DNA of 13,089 nucleotides, taken from assembly GCA_036388295.1 (NCBI GenBank), contig DASVSC010000167.1:1-13089 (forward strand), in the 5' to 3' direction. The notes beneath the pieces were generated by a model, which saw only the letters and a list, made by a program, of their open reading frames with translations, was not told the origin of the DNA and did not search any database. The position numbers and the translations under genes are program-made. Positions 1 to 6,571 of the stretch are shown here, piece by piece (within the stretch, counting starts at the first letter, position 1; each line of letters opens with the position of its first letter). Source of the stretch: RYN-431 sp036388295 (GTDB taxonomy: Bacteria; Planctomycetota; Phycisphaerae; Tepidisphaerales; Tepidisphaeraceae).

Positions 1-2016
1 GCGCTGACGACGCTCAGCATCCAAGGCCGCGGCGGGACCGATTCGGACATCGACCTCAGCGGCACCAAAACCCTGCAGGACGTCATTGACCGCATCAACG
101 GCAGCGGCACGGGCGTACAGGCCGCCGTCAACGCCAGCGGCAACGGTCTGCAACTGACCGACACCAGCGGCGGCGTCGGCGACATGGTCATCGCCGGCGA
201 CGCCGCCGCCCCACTCGGCCTGGCCGGCACCTACACCGCCGCCACGCCGATCGTCAACGGCGGCAATCTGCAGCGCAAATGGGCCAGCACCGGCACGACG
301 CTGGCCAGCTACAACGGCGGCAAAGGCGTGCCGGCCGGCGAGTTCGAAATCACCTCAGCGGCCGGCGACAAGCGGGTCATCGAAGTCGACCCGCTCAAGG
401 ACCTGACGCTCGGCGACGTGATTACCAAAATCAACGACCAGTTCAATGGCAAAGTCGTCGCCGCCATCAACGCCCACGGCGACGGCATTTCTCTCACCGA
501 CGCCAGCGCCGGCGCGGGCACGCTCACCGTCACCGAAAAAGGAAGCACGACGGGCGCGGGCCTGAATCTGGTCGGCAAGGCCGTCGCGGGCGTGCTCGAC
601 GGCGCGATGGAAAAGACCATCGACGTCACCGCCACCGACACGCTGCAGGCCGTCCAGAAAAAGATCACCGACCTGAACTTCGGCCTGGCCGCCAGCATCA
701 TCAACGACGGCAGCGGCGCGAACGCCTACCGCCTGAGCCTCAATGCCACCAGCGCCGGCACCACCGGGCAGGTCACCTTCGACGCCGGCACCACACGGCT
801 CGGCACGCGCACGCTCGTCAAAGCGCAGGACGCCGCGGTGTTCGTCGGCTCGGGCGACGGCGCACAGCCGCTGCTGATCACGTCGAGCAAGAACCTGATC
901 ACCGGGGCCGTCAAAGGCGTCACGCTGAATCTCACCAGTGTCAGCAGCGACCCCGTCACCATCAGCGTGACCAACGACGTCACCAACGTCACCGACGCGT
1001 TGACGAAGTTCGTCGAGTCGTACAACGAGCTGGTCGACAAGATCGACACCTACACCAGCTTCCGCGTCGACAACGACCGGACCGACGACGGCTTCGTCAC
1101 CGACGAAGACGGCAACAAGATCGATCCGAACAGCGGCACCAAGGCCACCACCAGCGAAGGCACCACCTACCGCAAAGGCGTTCTGCTCGGCGATTATTCG
1201 GTGTCGCAGGTGGAAGATCGTTTGGCGCAGATGATCCAGACGGTCATCCCGCAGGCCGGCAAATACCAGAGTCTGAGCAGGATCGGCCTGACGGTCGCCG
1301 ACGGCGGTAAACTGGAGTTCGACGCCGACACTTTCAACGCCGCGTACGCCGAAGACCCCAACAGCGTCAAAGCCCTGTTCACGACCACCAGCGCAGCGAT
1401 CAACAAGGAAACGCCGCTGCGTTTCCTCAACGGCGGCAAAGGCGTGCGGACGGCCGGTGACGACAAGGACGACTTCAAAGCCACCCTCAAAGACGGCACG
1501 AGCCTGAACGTCCGCATCGGCACCGCCGAATCCGTCGGGCAAATCCTCAACGCGATCAACGGGGCGGGTAAAGGAAAGCTGCTGGCCGAACTGGATTCGA
1601 ACTTCAAGCTCATCCTCAGCGACCTGACCACCGGCGCGACGGCCGGAAAAATTGAGCAGTTGAATAATTCTCAGTTACTGTTGGACATGGGCATCGCGTC
1701 GACGCCGACGGAAGGCAAATACACAGGCCGAAAACTCGTCAGCAGCGACCCGCTCAGCAGCGCCACCGGCGGCATCGGCGTGCAATTCCAACAGACGATC
1801 AACGGCCTGATCAACCCAGTCGACGGCCTGATCCCGAGCGAGAGCAAAACGATCGACAGCAAGATCACGCAATTCCAGGGACGCATCGAAGACCTGAACA
1901 CCCTGCTCGACCAGAAGCGGCTGCGGCTGGAAAAACAGTTCAACAACCTCGAATCCGTCCTGGCCAAGCTCAAAACGCAGCAGTCGTCGCTCGGCAACAT
2001 CGGTTCGGCGGCATAA
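1..2016 (+). CDS. fliD: Flagellar hook-associated protein 2 (filament cap FliD), 5'-truncated by the window edge
   Basis: FliD forms the pentameric cap at the tip of the flagellum and folds exported flagellin into the growing filament. The reading frame is open to base 1, so the start codon and the FliD N-terminal domain lie upstream; the ATG at 184 is internal. The 671 visible residues contain four flagellin-IN-like modules, recognised by LxxVIxxIN followed by a beta hairpin with LxLTD: about nt 67-175 (LQDVIDRING), 400-510 (LGDVITKIN), 640-790 (LQAVQKKITDL) and 1528-1640 (VGQILNAIN). A FliD C-terminal domain begins near nt 950 (DPVTISV, then FVESYNELVDKI). The end, about nt 1855-1995, is the heptad-like FliD tail (IDSKITQFQGRIEDLN, then RLEKQFNNLESVLAKL). 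It is longer than the roughly 470-aa enterobacterial FliD. A second IN module sits inside the C-terminal domain. The next gene probably has its own promoter. Confidence 0.92.
   Translation, partial: ALTTLSIQGRGGTDSDIDLSGTKTLQDVIDRINGSGTGVQAAVNASGNGLQLTDTSGGVGDMVIAGDAAAPLGLAGTYTAATPIVNGGNLQRKWASTGTTLASYNGGKGVPAGEFEITSAAGDKRVIEVDPLKDLTLGDVITKINDQFNGKVVAAINAHGDGISLTDASAGAGTLTVTEKGSTTGAGLNLVGKAVAGVLDGAMEKTIDVTATDTLQAVQKKITDLNFGLAASIINDGSGANAYRLSLNATSAGTTGQVTFDAGTTRLGTRTLVKAQDAAVFVGSGDGAQPLLITSSKNLITGAVKGVTLNLTSVSSDPVTISVTNDVTNVTDALTKFVESYNELVDKIDTYTSFRVDNDRTDDGFVTDEDGNKIDPNSGTKATTSEGTTYRKGVLLGDYSVSQVEDRLAQMIQTVIPQAGKYQSLSRIGLTVADGGKLEFDADTFNAAYAEDPNSVKALFTTTSAAINKETPLRFLNGGKGVRTAGDDKDDFKATLKDGTSLNVRIGTAESVGQILNAINGAGKGKLLAELDSNFKLILSDLTTGATAGKIEQLNNSQLLLDMGIASTPTEGKYTGRKLVSSDPLSSATGGIGVQFQQTINGLINPVDGLIPSESKTIDSKITQFQGRIEDLNTLLDQKRLRLEKQFNNLESVLAKLKTQQSSLGNIGSAA
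313..330 (+). repeat. Copy 1 of an 18-bp exact direct repeat inside fliD
   Basis: AACGGCGGCAAAGGCGTG, encoding NGGKGV just before the second flagellin-IN-like module. An identical copy in the same frame lies at 1429-1446. The residues after both copies are also alike in plan: about 40 residues of beta structure, then LxxVIxxIN. This marks a duplicated protein module rather than a mobile repeat. Confidence 0.8.
1429..1446 (+). repeat. Copy 2 of an 18-bp exact direct repeat inside fliD
   Basis: Identical at the DNA level to 313-330 and in the same reading frame. Here it introduces the IN-like module embedded in the FliD C-terminal domain (NGGKGVRTAGDDKDDF, then VGQILNAIN). Confidence 0.8.
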
Positions 2017-2020
2017 AGCG

Positions 2021-2056
2021 TTCACTCCGTTGGCGGAAGGACTTATACTTCCGCCG
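2021..2056 (+). promoter_or_regulatory. Candidate sigma-70-type promoter giving a leaderless transcript
   Basis: TTCACT (2021-2026, four of six matches to TTGACA) is followed after exactly 17 bp by TATACT (2044-2049, five of six to TATAAT). A start point about 7 bp past the -10 box falls on the ATG at 2057, so the mRNA would have almost no leader. This fits the absence of a Shine-Dalgarno sequence ahead of that ATG. The consensus is the E. coli type; use in this organism is inferred. Confidence 0.5.
2032..2055. repeat. Perfect 8-bp inverted repeat in the fliD / 2057 gene gap
   Basis: GGCGGAAG (2032-2039) and CTTCCGCC (2048-2055) are exact reverse complements separated by 8 bp. The arms cover the spacer and part of the -10 of the candidate promoter, and end one base before the ATG. 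It could be a DNA operator, or a hairpin terminating fliD. No T-tract follows, so a classical intrinsic terminator is less likely. Confidence 0.55.
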
Positions 2057-3262
2057 ATGAACGCACGCCGATTCACCGCGCGTCTTCTTACGATTGCCGT
2101 CGCCTTGGCCGCCCCGGCCGTCGCTGCTACACCGGCCGAGCAGGCGCAGGCGACGATCGACAAGGGCCTCGCCTTCCTGAAAACGCAGCAGCAGCCCGAC
2201 GGCGGCTGGCAGGCATCGGACCGCCACCCGCCCGCCATCACGGCCCTTGCACTGCGCGCGTTCGTGCAGGACGACAAGTACGACAGCAAAACCGATTTCG
2301 TCGCCCGCGGCTTCACCAAGCTGCTCGGCTACCAGACCAGCGAAGGCGGCATCTACAAAGACCTGCTGGCCAACTACAACACGGCCATCAGCGTCAGCGC
2401 GTTGATCCACGCCGAAGACAAAGCGTTCCAGCCCCAAATCGATAAGGCCATCGCCTACCTCAAGCAGTTGCAGTGGACCGAAGAGACCAAGCCCGAGTTC
2501 GTCAACGACAAAGAGAAGTTCACCGGCCAACAGGTAGTGAAAGGGAGCGACGACCCGTTCTACGGCGGCTGGGGCTACGGCGGACGCAGCCGCGGCGCGG
2601 GGCGGCCCGATTTGTCGAACACGCAGTTCGCCGTCGAGGCCCTGCGCGACAGCGGCGTTCCCGCCAATGACCCGGCCATGCAAAAGGCGCTGCAGTTCAT
2701 CGCCCGTTGCCAGAACAACAGCGAGACGAACGACCAGCAATGGGCCGGCAACGACGGCGGCTTCGTCTACGGCCCGAGCGACGACCGCAGCGGCGAAAGC
2801 TTCGCCGGCGCGACGACCGACGCCGGTGGCAAACGCCAATTGCGCTCCATGGGCACGATGAGCTACGCCGGCCTGAAGAGCATGATCTACGCGGGATTGA
2901 ATCGGGACGACGCGCGCGTCCGTGCCGTGTGGGCGTGGATCAATCAGAACTTCACTCTTGAAGAAAACGTCGGCCTGGCCGCGGCGAAACCCGAGGCGGC
3001 CAAGTCGGGGTTGCTCTACTGCTGGCTTTCAACGGCCAAGGCGCTGCGCGCCTACGGCAAGCCGCAGTTGAAGTCGCCCGATGGAAAGACGACCGACTGG
3101 CGCGTCGCCCTGATCGAAAAAGCCGCCGCCGAGCAGAAGCCGGACGGCAGTTGGGTAGGCTACAAGGCCGTCATGGAAGATAACCCGATACTGGCGACCA
3201 GCTATGTCGTGCTGGCGTTGCAGGAAGCGCAGGCGGACCTGAAGGCGCATCCGGCGAAGTGA
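2057..3262 (+). CDS. Exported prenyltransferase/squalene-oxidase-repeat (alpha-toroid) protein
   Basis: The 401-aa product starts at ATG 2057. A TTG at 2030 would add nine residues, but it lies only 13 bases after the fliD stop and would precede a good signal peptide with non-signal residues. Residues 1-23 look like a Sec signal (RR, then LLTIAVALAAPAVA). The mature part has helix-pair repeats ending in QxxDGGW-like turns: FLKTQQQPDGGW at about 40-51, a YQTSEGGIY turn, YGGWGYGG, NDGGFVYGPSDD and EQKPDGSWVG near the C-terminus. These are typical of the alpha6-alpha6 barrel of squalene cyclases and protein prenyltransferase beta subunits. I do not see the DxDD motif of squalene-hopene cyclases, so cyclase activity is not supported. 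Such secreted proteins are common in planctomycetes, and their role is unknown. The fold call is firm; the function is open. Confidence 0.8.
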   Translation: MNARRFTARLLTIAVALAAPAVAATPAEQAQATIDKGLAFLKTQQQPDGGWQASDRHPPAITALALRAFVQDDKYDSKTDFVARGFTKLLGYQTSEGGIYKDLLANYNTAISVSALIHAEDKAFQPQIDKAIAYLKQLQWTEETKPEFVNDKEKFTGQQVVKGSDDPFYGGWGYGGRSRGAGRPDLSNTQFAVEALRDSGVPANDPAMQKALQFIARCQNNSETNDQQWAGNDGGFVYGPSDDRSGESFAGATTDAGGKRQLRSMGTMSYAGLKSMIYAGLNRDDARVRAVWAWINQNFTLEENVGLAAAKPEAAKSGLLYCWLSTAKALRAYGKPQLKSPDGKTTDWRVALIEKAAAEQKPDGSWVGYKAVMEDNPILATSYVVLALQEAQADLKAHPAK

Positions 3263-3266
3263 CTTC

Positions 3267-3304
3267 GATGTTGAGCCGCGGGTGTGAACCCTCGGCTCAA
3301 CATC
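3267..3304. terminator. Strong hairpin between convergent genes, probable bidirectional terminator
   Basis: The arms 3267-3283 and 3288-3304 pair over 17 positions with one mismatch (C3279 against T3292). They enclose GTGA, a GNRA-type tetraloop. The hairpin begins four bases after the stop of the toroid gene and ends 17 bases short of the glgP stop, the expected place for a shared terminator. There is no T-tract on either side, so termination may not be classical, and it may instead be a dispersed palindromic repeat. Confidence 0.6.
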
Positions 3305-3321
3305 AAAATGCCCTCACCCGA

Positions 3322-5841
3322 TTACGCCCATCGAATCAGCCCCGGCTCGAACGGCGTGGCCATGTTCGCGATAGCGGGCACCACGCGTACGTTCAGTTGC
3401 CGCCGGCCGGTCACCCGGCAGTCGATTTGCGCCTGGTACCGTCGTCGGCCGTCGGTCGCGTTGGCGTCCGCTGTCATCGCGATCGGCCCGCAGTTCGCCT
3501 CGGGCGGACTGATCACGATCTCCACCCGCACGTCGGCCGGCGAGAGGGCGCCGAGCGTGACCGTCGCCTCGACCGCAATCGTTTCGCCGGCACGCAATTG
3601 CCCGTGGTCGGCGACGCGCACGTCGCTGACCGAAACGCCGTTCCAGTTGGCGCGCAAACGGTCTTTCTCATGCGCAAGCGTGACGGCCGGCTTGAAGCCG
3701 TCGGCAGCCAAGGTGCGGCCGCGCTGCAACGCCGGCCGGTACAGGCGCTCGGCGTATTCGCCGACCATGCGGCGCGTGGAAAACACGGGCGCGACCTCCG
3801 TGAAGCAGACACGCATCCGTCGCAGCCAGGCCTTGGGCAGGCCACTGGCGTCGCGGTCGTAGAACGTGGGCGCGACGGATTTTTCCAGCAAGTCGTACAG
3901 CGCATCAGCTTCCAGACGGTCCTCGACTTCCGGGTCCGGCAGACTGTCACCATTGCCGATCGCCCAGCCGGACAGCGGTGACGTGGCGTACGCTTCGACC
4001 CACCAGCCGTCGAGGATCGACAGGTTCAGCACGCCGTTGGCGGCCGCCTTCATGCCGCTGGTGCCGCTGGCTTCGTGCGGGCGGCGCGGGTTGTTCAGCC
4101 AGACGTCGACGCCCTGCACCAGGTGGCGGGCGATTTCCATGTCATAGTTATCGAGGAACAGCATGCGCTCGCGCACGGACGGGTCGTGGCTGAACTGGAC
4201 GATCGCCTGCATCAGGGTCTTGCCCCCTTCATCGGCCGGGTGGGCTTTGCCGGCGAAGACGAACTGCACCGGCCGGTCGGCGTGGGCGATGATGCGCCGC
4301 AGGCGCTCGGCGTCGCGCAGCAGGAGTGTACCACGCTTGTAGGTGGCGAAACGGCGGGCGAAGCCGATGGTGAGCACGTTCGGGTCGAGCAGGCGGTCGA
4401 CCACGCTGGCCGGCACGTTCGTGCGGGTGGCGGCTTGGCGGCGGGCGAGCATGCGGACGTAATCGATCATCCGCTGCCGGGCGACGTTGCGCAAATCCCA
4501 CAGGTCGGCGTCGGACAACGCGGCGATTTTCTTGAACTCCGGCGGGTCGGCCGGACCGACCAAGGCGTCGATTTCCGGGCTGATCCAGGTGCGCAAATGC
4601 ACGCCGTTGGTGACGCTGGTGATCGGCACTTCATTGACGGGAACGCCCGGCCAGATCGGGTTCCACATGCCGCGGCTGACTTCGCCGTGCAGCGCGCTCA
4701 CGCCGTTGCAGGTGTCGGCCAGACGCAGCGCCAGCACAGCCATGGAAAAGCCTTGCTTGCGGTCGCTGACGTCTTCACGGCCCAGGGCGAGGAAGCCGTC
4801 TTCGTCGAGGCGCAGCTTCGTCCAGTAGCCGTTGAAATGGCGGAACATCAGGTCGGGCGTGAACCGGTCGATGCCGGCGGGCACGGGCGTGTGCGTGGTG
4901 AAGACGTTCGTCGCCATGATGTGCTGGCGGGCTTCGTCGAAGGTCATGCCGGTGGCGTCGATCTGATTGCGCACGCGCTCCATCGCCAGAAAGGCCGAGT
5001 GCCCTTCGTTCATGTGAAACACTTCGGCCTGCACGCCGAGGGCGCGCAGCGCCCGCACGCCGCCGATGCCGAGGACGATTTCCTGGCGGATGCGTACGTC
5101 GCTGCCGGTGCCGTACAGGCGGGCGGTCAGGCGGCGGTCGTCCGGGGCGTTGCCGTCGACGTCGGTGTCGAGCAGGTACAACGGCACGCGCCCAATGGCG
5201 GCGCGCCAGACGCGCACCATCACGCGGCTGCCGGCCCAATCGACTTCCACCATTACCGGCTGCCCGTCCGGCCCGGTCGCGGGCTCGACGGCCAGGTCGG
5301 CGAAGTCGTGCTCGGGAAACTCTTCCTGCTGCCAGCCGTTCGGGGCCAGGCGCTGTTCGAAATAGCCGTTGCGATAGAGCAAGCCCACGCCGACGAGCGG
5401 CAGGCACCAGTCACTGGCGGCCTTCAAATGGTCGCCAGCCAAGACGCCGAGGCCGCCGGAATAGATCGGCAGCGATTCGTGCACGCCGAACTCGGCCGAG
5501 AAATAGGCGACCGTCCCGCCCGCGTCCGCCCCGCCGGGGAACACCGCCGGCCGGGCCAGATCGGCTTGCATCAGGGCGACCTGCTCGTTGAGCGACTGCA
5601 CGTACTTCGGGTCGGCGGCCGCGGCGGCGAGCTTGTCCTGCGCGATCTCCTTCAGCAGCCGCACCGGGTTCCGGCCGACCGTGCGCCAGGCGTCGTGGTC
5701 CAGGTTCACGAACAGCGACCGGGCCGTCGGGTGCCACGTCCACCAGAAATTGCGGGACAGCGTCTGCAGCGGACGCAGCACGTCTGGCAGGGCCGGCGTT
5801 ACGCGAATCGTCAGGTCAAGGCTGGGAGAGAATCCATTCAT
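3322..5841 (-). CDS. glgP: Alpha-glucan (glycogen) phosphorylase, DUF3417-containing type
   Basis: Glycogen phosphorylase cleaves alpha-1,4-glucans with phosphate to release glucose-1-phosphate in the cytoplasm, using pyridoxal phosphate. The 839-aa product is the usual length for the bacterial/archaeal alpha-glucan phosphorylase subfamily, not the shorter-domain E. coli GlgP/MalP type. Residues about 12-120 form the DUF3417 domain (LSRNFWWTWHP). The catalytic part follows with YFSAEFGVHESLPIYSGGLG, MNEGHSAFL, TTHTPVPAG and GFARRFATYKR. The PLP-binding site is EASGTSGMKAAANG, with the lysine at about residue 598. The C-terminus is a beta domain ending in EPGLIRWA, as in actinobacterial homologues. 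It starts at ATG 5841; no clear Shine-Dalgarno is visible. It lies 81 bp downstream of, and on the same strand as, the 191-aa gene, so the two may share a transcript. No key residue appears to be missing. Confidence 0.94.
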   Translation of the reverse strand: MNGFSPSLDLTIRVTPALPDVLRPLQTLSRNFWWTWHPTARSLFVNLDHDAWRTVGRNPVRLLKEIAQDKLAAAAADPKYVQSLNEQVALMQADLARPAVFPGGADAGGTVAYFSAEFGVHESLPIYSGGLGVLAGDHLKAASDWCLPLVGVGLLYRNGYFEQRLAPNGWQQEEFPEHDFADLAVEPATGPDGQPVMVEVDWAGSRVMVRVWRAAIGRVPLYLLDTDVDGNAPDDRRLTARLYGTGSDVRIRQEIVLGIGGVRALRALGVQAEVFHMNEGHSAFLAMERVRNQIDATGMTFDEARQHIMATNVFTTHTPVPAGIDRFTPDLMFRHFNGYWTKLRLDEDGFLALGREDVSDRKQGFSMAVLALRLADTCNGVSALHGEVSRGMWNPIWPGVPVNEVPITSVTNGVHLRTWISPEIDALVGPADPPEFKKIAALSDADLWDLRNVARQRMIDYVRMLARRQAATRTNVPASVVDRLLDPNVLTIGFARRFATYKRGTLLLRDAERLRRIIAHADRPVQFVFAGKAHPADEGGKTLMQAIVQFSHDPSVRERMLFLDNYDMEIARHLVQGVDVWLNNPRRPHEASGTSGMKAAANGVLNLSILDGWWVEAYATSPLSGWAIGNGDSLPDPEVEDRLEADALYDLLEKSVAPTFYDRDASGLPKAWLRRMRVCFTEVAPVFSTRRMVGEYAERLYRPALQRGRTLAADGFKPAVTLAHEKDRLRANWNGVSVSDVRVADHGQLRAGETIAVEATVTLGALSPADVRVEIVISPPEANCGPIAMTADANATDGRRRYQAQIDCRVTGRRQLNVRVVPAIANMATPFEPGLIRWA

Positions 5842-5892
5842 AATCGGCCGCTTTCGATATCAATTGGGGAGATTCTTTAGGGCAGACGGTGC

Positions 5893-5915
5893 GAACGACG
5901 CCACGCGTCACGTTC
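5893..5915 (-). other. Weak hairpin in the gap between the 191-aa gene and glgP
   Basis: GAACGACGC (5893-5901) can pair with GCGTC (5905-5909) and GTTC (5912-5915), leaving a two-base bulge and a three-base loop. It lies eight bases past the stop of the upstream gene. With no U-tract it could be a processing or partial-termination site, or chance in GC-rich sequence. Confidence 0.25.
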
Positions 5916-5922
5916 GAACCGG

Positions 5923-6498
5923 TCAACCTTTCGGCTCGACGCGTTTGTAATAGAACTGTGAATCCTGGGCCCGCTGGGCAACGAGATGCAGGCTGAACGG
6001 GTACTTGAGATTGCAGGCGCCGTAGAACTCGATGATGCGCAGGCCGTGGCGGGCCTGGCGTTCGATGTTGGCGTCGACCTGGTCGGTCAGTTCGGTCGGG
6101 ATGAGCTTCTGGCGGTCGTAGTCCCAGTGGGGGTCGATACGCAGTTGCAAGTGGGCTTCGGACCAGTCGATCGGGTAGCCGAGCACGTGGCCGGAGCCGG
6201 TGTCGGGGGTGTAAAACCAGAAGCACATGAACCGGTCCTTGCGGGCCGTGCCGGTGGCGTCGGGGCTGCCGGTGATGAGCTTGGCGTGGCTGGTACGAAT
6301 GGCCTGCCCGCCGAGGGGCTTGGCGACCCAGACCCGGCGCTCGACGGTGTCGTACAGGCCGACGTGCGGGTAGCTGCCGTTGAACTTTTCCGTGCAGAGT
6401 TTGGTCGATACCGCGGGCCCGGAAGAGGAAGCGCCGGGGTTTTTGCCGAAGCCGAACATGGGTGGTCGTAGGATAGCCTGCGGCGGGGTCGGTTGCAT
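5923..6498 (-). CDS. Hypothetical protein, 191 aa, no recognised family
   Basis: I do not recognise this protein. It has no signal peptide or membrane helix. The N-terminal 30 or so residues are Pro/Gly/Ser-rich, and the rest is a mixed globular sequence rich in aromatic residues: YPHVGLYDTVERRVWVAKP, then RFMCFWFYTPDTGSGHVLG, PIDWSEAHLQLRIDPHWDYD and IIEFYGACNLKYPFSLHLV. Two starts are possible: ATG 6498 (used here) and ATG 6459, which gives MFGFGKNPG. Neither has a clear Shine-Dalgarno, and 6459 may be the true one because the extra 13 residues are low in complexity. It lies upstream of glgP on the same strand (81-bp gap) and diverges from the GspE-like gene (73-bp gap). Codon use looks like its neighbours. 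It is a real gene by frame integrity and context; the function is unknown. Confidence 0.7.
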   Translation of the reverse strand: MQPTPPQAILRPPMFGFGKNPGASSSGPAVSTKLCTEKFNGSYPHVGLYDTVERRVWVAKPLGGQAIRTSHAKLITGSPDATGTARKDRFMCFWFYTPDTGSGHVLGYPIDWSEAHLQLRIDPHWDYDRQKLIPTELTDQVDANIERQARHGLRIIEFYGACNLKYPFSLHLVAQRAQDSQFYYKRVEPKG

Positions 6499-6505
6499 GC
6501 CTTTA

Positions 6506-6536
6506 GCTTTCGGGGGCTATGGTTACAATCGAAAGC
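6506..6536. promoter_or_regulatory. 7-bp inverted repeat beside a -10-like box in the divergent spacer
   Basis: GCTTTCG (6506-6512) and CGAAAGC (6530-6536) are exact reverse complements with 17 bp between them. TACAAT (6524-6529, five of six to TATAAT) abuts the right arm and could serve as the -10 box of the gene at 6572, with a leader of about 36 nt. No good -35 is seen (CTTTAG at 17-bp spacing). The symmetry around a promoter suggests a possible operator shared by the divergent genes. Confidence 0.4.
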
Positions 6537-6560
6537 CTCGTGTCCGCTGGCGGGCCGCGT

Positions 6561-6566
6561 AAGGAG
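6561..6566 (+). promoter_or_regulatory. Shine-Dalgarno for the GspE-like gene
   Basis: AAGGAG, five bases ahead of ATG 6572. It is the clearest ribosome binding site in the window and fixes that start. Confidence 0.8.
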
Positions 6567-6571
6567 ACTGG

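Noticed and set aside
184..186. ATG as the start of fliD
   Set aside because: The frame continues open to base 1 and already encodes a flagellin-IN-like module before 184, so the gene is truncated by the window.
355..1542. 395-aa minus-strand open frame inside fliD
   Set aside because: Antisense shadow of the FliD frame with low-complexity Val/Gly/Asp/Arg composition and no domain signature.
2030..2032. TTG start for the alpha-toroid gene
   Set aside because: It gives nine residues ahead of a good signal peptide, has no Shine-Dalgarno and lies only 13 bases after the fliD stop; ATG 2057 fits better.
4075..5880. 601-aa open frame on the plus strand opposite glgP
   Set aside because: It is the complement of a fully convincing glycogen phosphorylase; its composition is what GC-rich codon bias produces in the antisense frame, and no motif is recognisable.
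5842..5922. TTGATA as a -35 box for glgP
   Set aside because: At 15-17 bp spacing the only -10-like bases fall on or inside the glgP start codon (ATGAAT/TATGAA), so no credible promoter is formed.
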